A stretch of DNA of 64,000 bases from CAMDPA01 sp965223035 (GCA_965223035.1 OZ244980.1:5952001-6016000), one strand, 5' to 3'; counted from the stretch's first letter, positions 46,296 to 55,616 are shown. Numbers and translations: made by a program. The notes: generated by a model not told the origin, from the letters alone.

Positions 46296-47063
46296 TTAGT
46301 TGCCTGTTATGCTCACACGCTCATCTCCGGATTTCTCGGAAATGGTCGATTTACCCGTAAGGTATTTGTCCCAAATGTCATTGCGGCGCTCGGCGGAAGC
46401 CGGCGTCATGGTGCGCGGCTGCACGAGGTCCGCCGGGTTGGCGATCATCGCCGCCAGGTTGGCCTGTGTGGCGCAGCCGAGATTCGGATAATTCAAATTG
46501 GCTTTGGTTTTTGCCAGGTTGTCAGGCCAGATGCCGCATTGGGGGGCTTGGGCGACGTAGCGCGTATAGGCGATCCGCACCGGCGGTGTTGACGACTTGG
46601 GCGCTTGATAGGCCTCGACGGTGACGCTGGCCGGATCAAAGCCGGCATTCTGCATCAGCACGCGGATCTCGGTGACCGCCTGCATGGCCGCGACTTCATT
46701 GCGCGATCCGCTCGGTGCCTCGATAATGAGGTGCGAGTTACCGGTGTCGACGTTGCGATAGTGTTCAAGAAAGCGCATCAGGCGGGCACGTTGGCGCGGC
46801 GACAGCCCATAGCTCCCGCGCGGGACCTTAAGGCCGATCGTCGCTGGTTCCTGAGACACCAGAATCGGATGGCGTTGGGATGGGTCAATCAGGCTCCAGC
46901 CGGCTACCCGGGGGGCGTTGTCGAATGGGCGACAACCGGTGGCGAGGATGGCGACGGCGGTCACCGACAGCAGCGTGAGGCTCAGCTTGCGCAGGCGGGG
47001 GGCCTTGGTCTGCAGCTCGGGGTTCGGGCGGGTCATGTGCAAGTTCTCCGAAAGATCCATCAT
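46296..47063 (-). CDS. cpaD: Pilus lipoprotein CpaD
   Basis: 255 residues. N-terminal signal with lipobox LATGC (Cys of LATGCRPF), so an outer-membrane lipoprotein. Further on, VPRGSYGLSPRQRARLMRFLEHY, IIEAPSGSRNEV, and GCATQANLAAMIANPADLVQPRTMTPAS, the CpaD signature. ATG 47063 overlaps the cpaC stop (ATGA); an internal ATG nine codons later also fits the signal peptide. Confidence 0.93.
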   Translation of the reverse strand: MMDLSENLHMTRPNPELQTKAPRLRKLSLTLLSVTAVAILATGCRPFDNAPRVAGWSLIDPSQRHPILVSQEPATIGLKVPRGSYGLSPRQRARLMRFLEHYRNVDTGNSHLIIEAPSGSRNEVAAMQAVTEIRVLMQNAGFDPASVTVEAYQAPKSSTPPVRIAYTRYVAQAPQCGIWPDNLAKTKANLNYPNLGCATQANLAAMIANPADLVQPRTMTPASAERRNDIWDKYLTGKSTISEKSGDERVSITGN

Positions 47064-48670
47064 TCGACGATGAAGCCGTAGTCGCCCTTGAGCCCACCAT
47101 CCGGTTGGATCAAGCTTCTGCCATAGACGCGGTTGAGATGGCCGAGGAAATTGGCCTTCATGTCGGTCGCCGGCGCCAGGCCATCGTCGGGGCGGGCCAG
47201 CTTGTGCCGCTGGGTGGGCCGCACCATGAACGGCGTGATGATCACCACCAACTCGGTCTCGTTGCGGACGTAGTCCCGGCTTCGAAACAAAGTGCCGAGC
47301 ACCGGCAAGTCCTTCAGACCCGGAATACCATCGATGTTCTGGCGAACGTCATCGGATATCAGCCCGGCCAGCGCCAAGGACCCGCCGGAAGGCATCTCAA
47401 CCGTGGATTTGGCTTGGCGCTTCTTGATCGCGGGAATGGCCGTGCCGGCGATGGTGACGCCCCGAGTGCTGTCGAGCTCGCTGACCTCGGTTTCGACCTT
47501 GAGGCTGATGCGTCCTTCCGAAAGCACCACCGGTGTGAAGGCTAAGCCGACGCCGAATTCCTTGAAGGTCACCGACAGTGCGCCAAGCGTATCCACCGAC
47601 GGGAAGGGGAACTCGCCGCCGGCCAGAAACTTGGCGGTCTCGCCGGATACCGCGGTCAGGTTGGGCTCTGCCAGCGTCCGCACCAGTCCGTGGCGCTCAA
47701 GGATGCGCAGCGTCTTAAAGATCTTGGTACTGCCTGTGCGGTAGGCGCCCTCGGCACCGGAGTTTCCGACCGCAGTTGGGTTGCCGATGCTGCGGCCGAC
47801 TGTGCACAGTTCGCCGGCGCCGCAGGACACGGCCGGGTCGTTGGGATCGCCGGTGGTCGAGGTGGCGAACAGCTGCAGCGGGCCAAGTCCGGCGGCGGTG
47901 GTTAGCGGCAAAGCGTGTTCGGTCAGCAGCTGCAGACCGAAGTTCCCGGACGACAATTCCGCGCCGAGGTTGACGCCGAGCTGCTTGAGGGCGCTGCGTT
48001 GAACCTCGGCCACGGTGACGCGGAGCATCACTTGGTCCTCGCCCTCGACCTTGAGCAGATTAATGACCTTGGGTTTGGGCCGGTCCTCGCTCTTGCCGTC
48101 CGGCACGGCGTAGCGCGCGGCCAGCTCGACGGCGCGATTGGAATCGATCGGTGCTCGAACCGAGCCCGTCAGAATGAAGGTGTCGTTGAGAATTTCCGTC
48201 TTGATCCGGGAGCCCGGCAGCAGCCGATGCAACATTGCGTCCAGCGCCGCGGTGTCGCGCTCGATCTGCACTTCGAGGGTCAAGATGCGCTGACCGTTGG
48301 CGTCGAAGAAAAATGCGTTCGACTGGCCGAGCTGCTTGCCGATGAGGTAGACGCGATTTGAGCTTTGCACCACGGCATCCAGGAATTCCGGGTTGGAGAC
48401 CACCACGTCGCGCAACTCCCGGGGCAGTTCGAGCAGCACCGTTTTGTTCACCCCGACGACGATCGCGCGTCGTTGCGGTAATCGCTCATTTGGGCCGATC
48501 CGCAGTATCGATTGGTGAGTGCTGGTGAACTTAATGGGTGCGCGATAGTTGGTATCGCGCCGGTCACCGCCGGCGGCGGCAGCACCCGACCAGCCGCCGA
48601 GCACAGCCACTGCTAAGCTGGCAGCACTGCCGATCGCGGCGCCCAAGGCTAATGTTCTTGTTCTCGGCAT
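47060..48670 (-). CDS. cpaC: Tad pilus outer-membrane secretin CpaC
   Basis: 536 residues with a signal peptide (AAIGSAASLAVAVLGGWSGAAAAG). N-terminal pilus domain (VVVGVNKTVLLELPRELRDVVVSNPEFLDAVVQ), BON-like part (FILTGSVRAPIDSNRAVELAARYA), then the secretin core (RHGLVRTLAEPNLTAVSGETAKFLAGGEFPFP, MPSGGSLALAGLISDDVRQNIDGIPGLKDLPVLG). It forms the pilus exit pore in the outer membrane. Confidence 0.96.
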   Translation of the reverse strand: MPRTRTLALGAAIGSAASLAVAVLGGWSGAAAAGGDRRDTNYRAPIKFTSTHQSILRIGPNERLPQRRAIVVGVNKTVLLELPRELRDVVVSNPEFLDAVVQSSNRVYLIGKQLGQSNAFFFDANGQRILTLEVQIERDTAALDAMLHRLLPGSRIKTEILNDTFILTGSVRAPIDSNRAVELAARYAVPDGKSEDRPKPKVINLLKVEGEDQVMLRVTVAEVQRSALKQLGVNLGAELSSGNFGLQLLTEHALPLTTAAGLGPLQLFATSTTGDPNDPAVSCGAGELCTVGRSIGNPTAVGNSGAEGAYRTGSTKIFKTLRILERHGLVRTLAEPNLTAVSGETAKFLAGGEFPFPSVDTLGALSVTFKEFGVGLAFTPVVLSEGRISLKVETEVSELDSTRGVTIAGTAIPAIKKRQAKSTVEMPSGGSLALAGLISDDVRQNIDGIPGLKDLPVLGTLFRSRDYVRNETELVVIITPFMVRPTQRHKLARPDDGLAPATDMKANFLGHLNRVYGRSLIQPDGGLKGDYGFIVE

Positions 48671-48780
48671 GGGTCAAAGCCTTCTGGACGAGGTGCCGTC
48701 TGGTTGGGTGCACTCGAACTGAATGAACTCGACTCACACGCATTTGACTCCAACTGTTAATGGGGCGAAATCGTATCTAA

Positions 48781-49572
48781 TTAGTTCACGCCGTAGGCTT
48801 TCGACTTCACACCGTATCTCAACACCCGCACCGAATGGGTCTCGTCGACCTTGTGGCCGGACTTCCCACGTTTTCCGCCGACATCTGCAATCGACCGCAA
48901 CGCTAAGGTGATTTCGCCCTTGACCGAGGCCTCGGTCAAAAGCTGAGCTTGGCGGGGCGTCAACTCGAGGGATGCCACGTTGCCTTCTGCAATCTTGCGG
49001 CCCTCTTTGACCTCGATCAGCTGTCCGATGGCGAGCACACGAACGTTGCCGAGCAACAGCTCTGTAGCGATCTCGTCCTGATCACCGGACTTCGGCCGGT
49101 CTCGCGTAGTCAGGTAAACGTCCACGTGATCGTTGGGGAGGATCAGCCGCCCGACCGAGGTGTGCTCAGAGATCCGGATCGAAATGGCCCGCATACCGGG
49201 CGACAATATCGCCGCCAACACGCCGCCGCTTCCGGCCTTGATCAGCTTGGTGCCGGTAATCGGCTCGCCGGCATTGAGCGCGGAGCGGGCGATGCTGCCC
49301 GACAGATCTTGCGGCGCGGCTGGTCGGTTCGATCGCGTGATAAAGTTTGGCGAGACGGCCGACTTTGGCCAATCCTGCCAGCGAAAACTCGATTCGTCGG
49401 CAATGTCACCGAGCCCCAAACTGCTGCGGGCAACGAGCACCTGAACAGCATCGACCTTGATTTTTTTGGCGAGCGGTGCCGGCGGTGGTCGAACAAAGGT
49501 GCTGGCCACGTAAAAGGCGCCGAGCCCGGCCACGGCTGCGATCGAGATGCCAACAATCTGGGCCCGTTTCAT
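48781..49572 (-). CDS. cpaB: Pilus assembly protein CpaB/RcpC
   Basis: 263 residues from ATG 49572, preceded by AAAGGAG. Single N-terminal anchor (IVGISIAAVAGLGAFYVASTF), SAF domain with VLVARSSLGLGDIADESSFRWQDWP, GVLAAILSPGMRAISIRISEHTSVGRLILPNDHVDVYLTTRD and a C-terminal part. SAF domains are thought to bind periplasmic sugar or stabilise the secretin. Confidence 0.94.
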   Translation of the reverse strand: MKRAQIVGISIAAVAGLGAFYVASTFVRPPPAPLAKKIKVDAVQVLVARSSLGLGDIADESSFRWQDWPKSAVSPNFITRSNRPAAPQDLSGSIARSALNAGEPITGTKLIKAGSGGVLAAILSPGMRAISIRISEHTSVGRLILPNDHVDVYLTTRDRPKSGDQDEIATELLLGNVRVLAIGQLIEVKEGRKIAEGNVASLELTPRQAQLLTEASVKGEITLALRSIADVGGKRGKSGHKVDETHSVRVLRYGVKSKAYGVN

Positions 49573-49665
49573 GGCCAACGCTCCTTTAGAACCGAACACT
49601 GTCGGTCAACCTGTGGCGACAGTGGGCGACAAATATCAAATTCGCGTTAATTGGTGTCCACAATC

Positions 49666-49681
49666 GGCCGCAGCTGCGGCC
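49666..49681. repeat. 16-bp perfect palindrome upstream of cpaB
   Basis: GGCCGCAGCTGCGGCC. In the 282-bp cpaA-cpaB gap, 94 bases before cpaB start. Could be a regulator site or hairpin. Family C-like sequence follows at about 49780-49840. Confidence 0.5.
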
Positions 49682-49854
49682 AACGGCCCGGCTTCCGTGG
49701 CGCGTGCTCGATCATGTCCACTGTAGGCGGCACCGCGCTTTCAGCCCGCTCTCCAACCGGCCATTCATAACGCCGTGCAATTAGGCCGCCGGGTTGGGAA
49801 GCGTGAGGGTTCCAGCGAACGCTGACGTGCTCTGCTCGTCATATTGGGTCTACC

Positions 49855-50358
49855 TCAGAGGCTGTAAGCGATGAACACCGGCGAGTACGGAAACAGCAAT
49901 AGTCCGGTTCCGCCAAGTGCGATGCCGTAGGGCACGCCTGAATCGCGGTTGTGGAGCCGCTCGGCCCAGTCACGGCCGGCGACGATGATGGGGGGAACCG
50001 TGAAACGGAAGGAGAGAATAAGTAACGTGAGCAGGCCACCACCAATGGCAGCCATCAGTGTATATTCCATGGCGCCGGGCCAGCCGAACCATATGACCGT
50101 GGCCGACAGCAACTTGGCGTCACCACCACCCATCCACCCCTGGGCAAACATAAAGATTGTCAATAGCAGCACCACACACCCGATCCCGAGATGAGAGAGA
50201 ATGGTCTGCCAGCCCATGCCGGCAAGAAGGGCAGCAGCAACAAATCCAAGGACGAGCGCGATGGATGCCCGATTGGGAATCGTCATCGTGAAAAAGTCCA
50301 TCGCAGCGGCATAGATCATCGCAGCGGGAAATAAAAACAGGAGTGGGTAGTCAAACAC
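49855..50358 (-). CDS. cpaA: Prepilin peptidase CpaA/TadV
   Basis: 167 residues, six membrane helices, A24 aspartyl protease. First catalytic Asp in IYAAAMDFFTMTIPNR, second in AQGWMGGGDAKLLSA (GxGD). It cleaves the leader of the Flp pilin and the TadE-like pseudopilins. The start ATG 50358 lies 137 bases downstream of the flp stop. Confidence 0.94.
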   Translation of the reverse strand: MFDYPLLFLFPAAMIYAAAMDFFTMTIPNRASIALVLGFVAAALLAGMGWQTILSHLGIGCVVLLLTIFMFAQGWMGGGDAKLLSATVIWFGWPGAMEYTLMAAIGGGLLTLLILSFRFTVPPIIVAGRDWAERLHNRDSGVPYGIALGGTGLLLFPYSPVFIAYSL

Positions 50359-50494
50359 GCTCGGAACTCCGCAAGAAAGTGGGTGTCGCCACGTCGGGAC
50401 TCCTCAATCTATGCTGATAGCGTAAACAATCGCACAATAAGCGCGCTACCAGGCGGGCAGAGGTGCAAATGGTCCTTCGGCATGCCGGATGCGA

Positions 50495-50662
50495 TTATGG
50501 CGAAAATCCGTCATTAACGCTGTCGAAGGTGAGCTTAAGGTTGCTTCCGACCTCGCCCAGTATCGTGACGATCGCGAGAAAGATGAAGCTGCCGATCAGC
50601 GCATACTCGATTGCCGTCGCGCCGTTCTCGTCGGCGAAGAATGTCTTCAGCGATCTGATCAC
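50495..50662 (-). CDS. flp: Flp/Fap pilin
   Basis: 55 residues from GTG 50662 (GGGAG eight bases upstream). Short leader MIRSLKTFFADENG, then the processing site G|ATAIEYAL with Glu at +5 and Tyr at +6, and a single hydrophobic helix (IGSFIFLAIVTILGEVGSNL). It is the structural subunit of the pilus. First gene of the minus-strand operon side; divergent from the pilus gene on the plus strand. Confidence 0.95.
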   Translation of the reverse strand: MIRSLKTFFADENGATAIEYALIGSFIFLAIVTILGEVGSNLKLTFDSVNDGFSP

Positions 50663-51041
50663 GACGTCACTCCCTATTTGCGGGAACTCTTTGAGAAAGA
50701 TTGCCCGCTCTCGTGCATGTCGAATAGTCGAAGTACCATAACAATCTGTCAATTTCCCCGCCCGGCCAGTGAACGTGTGCGGGCATTCGAAACGAACGGG
50801 AAATTCGTTCTTGCCGGGATCGTTGGGTCGAAGCTGTGTCTACGTCTCGTATCCCGATCACGCAATTGGGATCGCCCAAATTTGCGCAGCCATGGTGAGC
50901 GCAATGCAAACGTCGCGGTCTTGCTCGGGATTGGACGATCGCTGCTGTGCCGTCAGCGGATCAGGCTCGGACGTTCGTTTGCTATTTGTTCAGAAATTAG
51001 CCTTTAGACTGTCGAGCGAGCGGGGTGCGACGAGACGAAGG
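50663..51041. promoter_or_regulatory. Divergent regulatory gap between flp and the pilus N-domain gene
   Basis: 379 bases with no supported gene (open frames lack family similarity). It must hold the flp promoter on the minus strand and that of the plus-strand pilus genes. GC content is lower than in neighbouring DNA. I could not settle on a specific -35/-10 pair. Confidence 0.55.
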
Positions 51042-51578
51042 ATGGCACCGATGATACACGTCCCAAGAGATACAGTGCGCAAAATTTCCAGCTTCGCCCT
51101 GGCGACCCTGATGGCCATGCTGGCGCTGGCAGCGTGGTCGGCGGACCGGGTCAGAGCGCAATCGGGCACCCTGGTCGTGAAGTACGACCAATCACAAATC
51201 CTGAAGTTGTCGCGACCGGTCGCCGAGATCATCATCGGCAATCCGATGATTGCCGATGTGGCCATTCAGTCTAGCCAACTTCTCGTCATCACCGGCAAGT
51301 CGTTCGGTGTCACCAACATCATCGCCCTTGATAACGACAGAAACGTCATTCAAGACCGGCGGGTCATGGTTCAGCTCGATCATTCGCGCGTTGTGTATCT
51401 GAGGAAGGGCGCCACGCGCGAAACCTACAACTGCTCGCCGGATTGCAATCCGACGGTCACCGTCGGCGATAACACCAGGTTCTTTGCGCAGACTGCTCAG
51501 GATTCGTCGAGAAAGATTGCTTTGATTGAGAACCAGACCGCCGGCGCGGCCTTTTCCAATGGCGGCACCAAGCGCTGA
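51042..51578 (+). CDS. Secreted pilus-assembly N-terminal-domain protein (truncated CpaC-like)
   Basis: 178 residues from ATG 51042 (GACGAAGG before it). Signal peptide (ISSFALATLMAMLALAAWSADRVRAQ), then the pilus formation N-domain: GTLVVKYDQSQILKLSRPVAEIIIGNPMIADVAIQSSQLLVITGKSFGVTNIIALD. No secretin part follows. Probably a periplasmic pilus accessory that shares a fold with the CpaC N-terminus; it has three C-terminal cysteine-containing residues (YNCSPDCNP) which the secretin lacks. Confidence 0.85.
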   Translation: MAPMIHVPRDTVRKISSFALATLMAMLALAAWSADRVRAQSGTLVVKYDQSQILKLSRPVAEIIIGNPMIADVAIQSSQLLVITGKSFGVTNIIALDNDRNVIQDRRVMVQLDHSRVVYLRKGATRETYNCSPDCNPTVTVGDNTRFFAQTAQDSSRKIALIENQTAGAAFSNGGTKR

Positions 51579-51811
51579 CGCAGCGCGCTGGGCTCAATCA
51601 GAACCTCGATTCTCAGTAGGATTGGCGACGTCGCCCCCTACTTGCGCAAGGTCCTACAAAAGTGACGGCAAACTTAAAATCAATAATCGATTAACATTAA
51701 TGAGATGAATTTTAAGTCAAAGTGAGCTGATCCTTCAATTGCAACTGGTTTTTTACTGGTTTGGCGCTTCACTCGCTCCGGGACGAATCGAGTTGGGAAG
51801 GTGGCGTCGAC

Positions 51812-52435
51812 ATGGAGCCGTTGCGAAAGAGCTATTTCTGGCGGGCTCAATCTCGGGCGCGCGCGACGATAGAGCGGTTGCGGAATAATCGTGACGGCGT
51901 CACCGCTATTGAATTCGCAATGGTGGCTCCGCCATTCCTCTTTCTGCTGTTCGGTATCATCTCGCTTGGCCTTTACTTCTTCAATGTGTTCACCTTGGAA
52001 AACGCCGTGGAGTCGGCGGGCAGGGTGATCCGCACCGGCCAGGCGCAAACCCAAAAGCCCAACGTGATGACGAAGGAGGAGTTTAAGCAGCTCGTCTGCG
52101 AAAAGCTGCCGACCTACATGAACTGCAACGCACAGGGCAACTTGATCCGGGTAAACGTGAAAACATTCAAAGATGGGTATGGCGAGGTGACCGTGCCAAC
52201 GTGCTTGGATGATAAAGGTCAGCTGATCCCGGAGGACCAGCAGGAATTCTCCGCGGGCGGGCCGAGCACGGTCGTTTTGGTCAGCGTGTGCTACGAGTGG
52301 GAGCTGACCAAGCCGTTCGAGCACAGCCTTTATTGGATCATGCCGAATGCCAAAGGAAAGACTGGGTCACTGATGGACAACGGCTCGACTTTGATACGCG
52401 CGGCCACGGTGTTCACGGTGGAGCCTTACAACTAA
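51812..52435 (+). CDS. TadE-like pseudopilin 1
   Basis: 207 residues. Leader with prepilin site NRDG|VTAIEFAMVAPPFLFLLFGIISLGL, one helix, and a periplasmic domain with three or more cysteines (LVCEKLPTYMNCN, VPTCLDD, SVCYEWE). Minor pseudopilins of the Tad system are processed by CpaA. Confidence 0.9.
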   Translation: MEPLRKSYFWRAQSRARATIERLRNNRDGVTAIEFAMVAPPFLFLLFGIISLGLYFFNVFTLENAVESAGRVIRTGQAQTQKPNVMTKEEFKQLVCEKLPTYMNCNAQGNLIRVNVKTFKDGYGEVTVPTCLDDKGQLIPEDQQEFSAGGPSTVVLVSVCYEWELTKPFEHSLYWIMPNAKGKTGSLMDNGSTLIRAATVFTVEPYN

Positions 52436-52514
52436 GTCGGCGCGGTCGAGCGAGCCGAATAAAGCGATGTATCACAGATCGAAAACTCAGGCGTGACGTG
52501 TGGAGGATGTGGTG

Positions 52515-53138
52515 ATGTCCGGTATCGAAGGTCTAGCCGATTGGGCGCCGTTGCGCGTCGTGCGCTCGCTGGTTGGTTGCAGACGCGGCGTAGCCGCAAT
52601 CGAGTTTGGCTATTTGGTGCCGGTGATGTTCGCCATGTTCGCGGGCATCGCGGAATTCTCGCAATTGATTACGCTGGATCGCCGGGTCAGCCATGTGGCC
52701 AGTGCGACTGCGGATATTGTTGCGCGACAAAAGACGGTCGATGTGACGCAGCTATCTGGGTATACGGATATTGTGTCCCACCTGCTCAGCCCATATGACG
52801 ACACGTTGCTAAAAATGACAATACTAAATGTATACGGAGTCTCGGACGCTGACGACGATGACATACCCAAGGAAACGAAAGTTTGTTGGTCCTATAACCG
52901 GCAGGTCAATGGGTCTGACAAGGGAACGAAGACGTATACAAAGGGCGAAGTTTATCCATTGCCAACCGGGCTGGTCGAAGAGGGAACCAGCGTCGTTGTG
53001 GTTGAAGTTGAGTATGATTATCAACCCGTTCTGTTCAAGTACTTCATCAAGACTGCGAAGACATTGACCGAGAAATTTTACTTGAAGCCGCGGCGATCGG
53101 CGAGCGTCAAGTTGAATTCGCAAGCGAACTGCGTTTAG
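52515..53138 (+). CDS. TadE/TadF-like pseudopilin 2
   Basis: 207 residues from ATG 52515 (GGAGG at 52502-52506). Prepilin-like site CRRG|VAAIEFGYLVPVMFAMFAGIAEF, then a periplasmic beta-rich domain. The coding sequence from about 52790 on is AT-richer than its neighbours. No TadG (von Willebrand domain) follows. Confidence 0.88.
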   Translation: MSGIEGLADWAPLRVVRSLVGCRRGVAAIEFGYLVPVMFAMFAGIAEFSQLITLDRRVSHVASATADIVARQKTVDVTQLSGYTDIVSHLLSPYDDTLLKMTILNVYGVSDADDDDIPKETKVCWSYNRQVNGSDKGTKTYTKGEVYPLPTGLVEEGTSVVVVEVEYDYQPVLFKYFIKTAKTLTEKFYLKPRRSASVKLNSQANCV

Positions 53139-53321
53139 TTCCAGACGTCGACCGCGGTATGGGAGCCCGTCTGACAGTCAGTCAGCGGGCTTTGCAATTT
53201 CATTAAAACTGATTCTTCTACTGACGATCGCTCAATCCGTTTTACACCGACTAACTTCTGCTACAACGTCACAGTGGTTGTTCAGAACCTGGTAACAGGG
53301 TCGAAGGAGTAGGCAGAGCGG

Positions 53322-53978
53322 ATGGGACGACGTTCACAGCATAGACCCGATGAACTGCGCGAGATGATTCTCGACGCCGCTGAGCGAATTGTAGACACTG
53401 GAGGCTTGGCGAAGTATTCCGCCCGTGAAGTAGCAAGACTAATTGGATATGCGCCTGGCACGCTTTACAACATGTTCGAGAACCTGGATGAGATTCTGTT
53501 GCGGGTGGAACAACGTTTACTGATGGAACTCGATGCAACTTTGGCCAAAGCAATGGATGGTCTGCAGGGTGAGGAAGCAATTCATCAGTTTGCGGATGCA
53601 TACTTGGCGTTTGCTTACAAGCGCATGAAGCTGTGGCGTTTGTTGATCGATCATCGGCTGGGACCGGATCCGGCGCCCGACTGGTATATTGCCCTGTTCA
53701 ATGCGCCGTTCGGCAGGCTCGAGGAGCCCTTCGCGCACGTGATCTTCGGCGCGGATCAAGAGGTCTATCGCAAGGCCGCCAAGGGGTTGGGCGCGCAGAT
53801 CGTTAGCGTCACCGAGCGCGCGACATGTGACAAGTTGGGTCAGCTCAGCTTTCAAAGCGCATCCGAGCAGATGCGGGAGATGGTCACCATTTATCTTGCC
53901 GGCTTTCGCGTGAACAGTGATTCGCTGGTCGTCAAAGACGGGTCCCGATTGACCGAAGTGGGGCGTCATCCTGGCTAA
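53322..53978 (+). CDS. TetR-family transcriptional regulator
   Basis: 218 residues. N-terminal helix-turn-helix (LREMILDAAERIVDTGGLAKYSAREVARLIGYAPGTLYNMFENLDEIL, about residues 10-57). C-terminal domain WRLLIDHRLGPDPAPDWYIALFNAPFGRLE resembles the TetR_C_33 ligand pocket. Ligand and target unknown. The 184 bases upstream may hold its own operator. Confidence 0.9.
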   Translation: MGRRSQHRPDELREMILDAAERIVDTGGLAKYSAREVARLIGYAPGTLYNMFENLDEILLRVEQRLLMELDATLAKAMDGLQGEEAIHQFADAYLAFAYKRMKLWRLLIDHRLGPDPAPDWYIALFNAPFGRLEEPFAHVIFGADQEVYRKAAKGLGAQIVSVTERATCDKLGQLSFQSASEQMREMVTIYLAGFRVNSDSLVVKDGSRLTEVGRHPG

Positions 53979-54096
53979 AGCCGGATCGGAATGCAGCAGT
54001 GGCGTCGGCCTTGAGATGATCCGGCCATGGTGGATCCCAGGCCTATTGAACAGCGTGGCGAGATCGGCCGGAGTCTGGACCTGAAGGTGAGGCCCG

Positions 54097-54134
54097 GACC
54101 ATGTGTTGCACAACTGACCATGTGTTGCACAACT
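54097..54134. repeat. Perfect tandem 19-bp duplication
   Basis: GACCATGTGTTGCACAACT at 54097-54115 and again at 54116-54134. Each unit has an internal TGTG/CACA dyad. It lies about 120 bases after the TetR gene. Confidence 0.9.
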
Positions 54135-54137
54135 ATA

Positions 54138-54200
54138 GCGTTTCAGTCTTAGCTGAAACCATCCCGCGCCCTCGCCCCGTTCCGCCACTGGCCACCCGGA
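54138..54200. repeat. Family C repeat copy (C6)
   Basis: GCGTTTCAGTCTTAGCTGAAA, CCATCCCGCGCCCTCGCCCC, then ACTGGCCACCC. Inverted relative to C4. Confidence 0.55.
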
Positions 54201-54356
54201 ACCTCATGCCGTTGCCTGGCTAAGCGGGGAGCGGGCGGGTTCGAGTTCACACTGACAGGCTTTCACAGCCGTTCTGCGGCAGCGATCGCGTCGGAGCAGC
54301 GATCGCGTCGGATCGGAGTCGGCGTTCGGGCGGCTGCGGTGGCGTACCGGAGCGCG

Positions 54357-55202
54357 CTATTGATCGGCCGCAGGTGGTCGTTGCCGGCGCGCAGGCAGCA
54401 TCGGCTGCGGTGCCGATTGCCGTGGCCCGATGGAGCCGGTTGTCATTGTCGACGGCGCCCGGCCCGTGCTGGCTCGCTGTGGATCGATCAGGCCGGCGAA
54501 CCACCCACCGCTCGGCAGCAGGCGCTGCCGAAGACCGGTCCACAGGGTTGGCGACGTGATGCCGTTGACAAACGGTTTGGATGGCGGGGCGGCGAGGAAG
54601 GCTGCAACCAAAACCAGCGCAATGACCGTCGTGTCGTCCCAACGTTTGCCGTCATAAAGCTTGAGTGCCGACCCGAACGACGCTTTCACGCGGCGATCCA
54701 TCACATCCACGCTATAGAGCTCGTCGAGAACGAGATGGGTCAGATAGCCGATGAACAGAAAGCCGCCCGCGAGCCAAGCGACGCCTTCGTGGAAGTCGAG
54801 CAGACGGTGGAACACGATGGCGGTTAACAACCAGCAGCAGACGCCGGCCAGCACCGAGTGCCAAACCCCGCGGTGCCGGGAAAACCGGTGGAACAGCGCG
54901 TGGACTGCATATCTCACAAACAGCAGCGTCGCGAGCCAAATGCACCACATTTCGGCGATGGAATAAGTGGCAGCGACGGCAAACAGGGCGCAAAACGCGA
55001 AGAACAAGCCGAGGCCAGCGAACAATGCGCGGCTGGGGCGCGAATCTTTCAGGTCGATATCCGGCAACACGCTCCCGACGATGCCAGCCAATGTGACCGC
55101 GACCAGGCTTTCGGACGAAATCACGTTCGCAGCCAGGGTCAAAGTGGCGACAGCGCCGCTGACCACGGTGCCGACGGCAATATGGGTGGTGAAATTCGCC
55201 AT
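54357..55202 (-). CDS. YdjM-like membrane-bound metal-dependent hydrolase family protein
   Basis: 281 residues. N-terminal membrane region with the family motifs (MANFTTHIAVGTVVSGAV, GIVGSVLPDIDLKDSRPSRALF) and HRFSRHRGVWHSVLAGVCCWLLTAI with its His/Asp metal-binding set, VWHSVLAG, YLTHLVLDELYSVDVMD. The last 70 residues are basic and proline-rich. E. coli YdjM is LexA-regulated, but I see no LexA box here; the function is not established. Confidence 0.83.
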   Translation of the reverse strand: MANFTTHIAVGTVVSGAVATLTLAANVISSESLVAVTLAGIVGSVLPDIDLKDSRPSRALFAGLGLFFAFCALFAVAATYSIAEMWCIWLATLLFVRYAVHALFHRFSRHRGVWHSVLAGVCCWLLTAIVFHRLLDFHEGVAWLAGGFLFIGYLTHLVLDELYSVDVMDRRVKASFGSALKLYDGKRWDDTTVIALVLVAAFLAAPPSKPFVNGITSPTLWTGLRQRLLPSGGWFAGLIDPQRASTGRAPSTMTTGSIGPRQSAPQPMLPARRQRPPAADQ

Positions 55203-55403
55203 GCCGCAACGATCCCGGTAACCTTTAAGGATCCATGTCCGGTGGCGAATGGTTCGATCGACATCGGTTCGCCAGCCAATGGCAAACGCGAATCCGATTC
55301 GCAGCGGGACGGCCAGAGCCGCGACGCGGTGACCACCCTTGCGGTGTGGAAAAGCCGGCTCGTGATCGTTCCTGAAGTGCGGAGAACTTCCAGCTTTTCA
55401 TCG

Positions 55404-55441
55404 GACGCCGCGCGATTCCGCTTAAGGCGGAAACGATCTGG
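55404..55441. repeat. Family B repeat copy (B6)
   Basis: GACGCCGCGCGATTCCGCTT then AAGGCGGAAACGATCTGG. Central palindrome CCGCTTAAGGCGG, with one mismatch. Confidence 0.6.
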
Positions 55442-55460
55442 TCCGATGCAAAGCAGGTTG

Positions 55461-55616
55461 CGCTAGATCATCGCGCTTTAAATCGGAACCACAACGCCGA
55501 TTCCAATTGCGCCGGTTCCGATTTAAGGCGCAAAGATGATCGCTCTTAAAGTGGTGAGCAACTTTCTGCCTTTAATCGGGATCGTTCCGGTTCCGATTTA
55601 AGGCAGGTTGCGCTAG
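55461..55616. repeat. Family A composite repeat (A7)
   Basis: CGCTAGATCATCGCGC, long hairpin TTTAAATCGGAACC...GGTTCCGATTTAAGG, GCGCAAAGATGATCGCTCTTAAAGTGGTGAGCAAC linker, short hairpin CTTTAATCGGGATCG...CCGATTTAAGG, AGGTTGCGCTAG. CTAG at both ends. Confidence 0.9.

Larger units (their letters stand above)
53979..54356. other. Non-coding gap with a tandem repeat and family C copies
   Basis: No supported gene. A 19-bp tandem duplication and two family C copies (54138-54200 and about 54205-54262) fill most of it. Confidence 0.6.
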
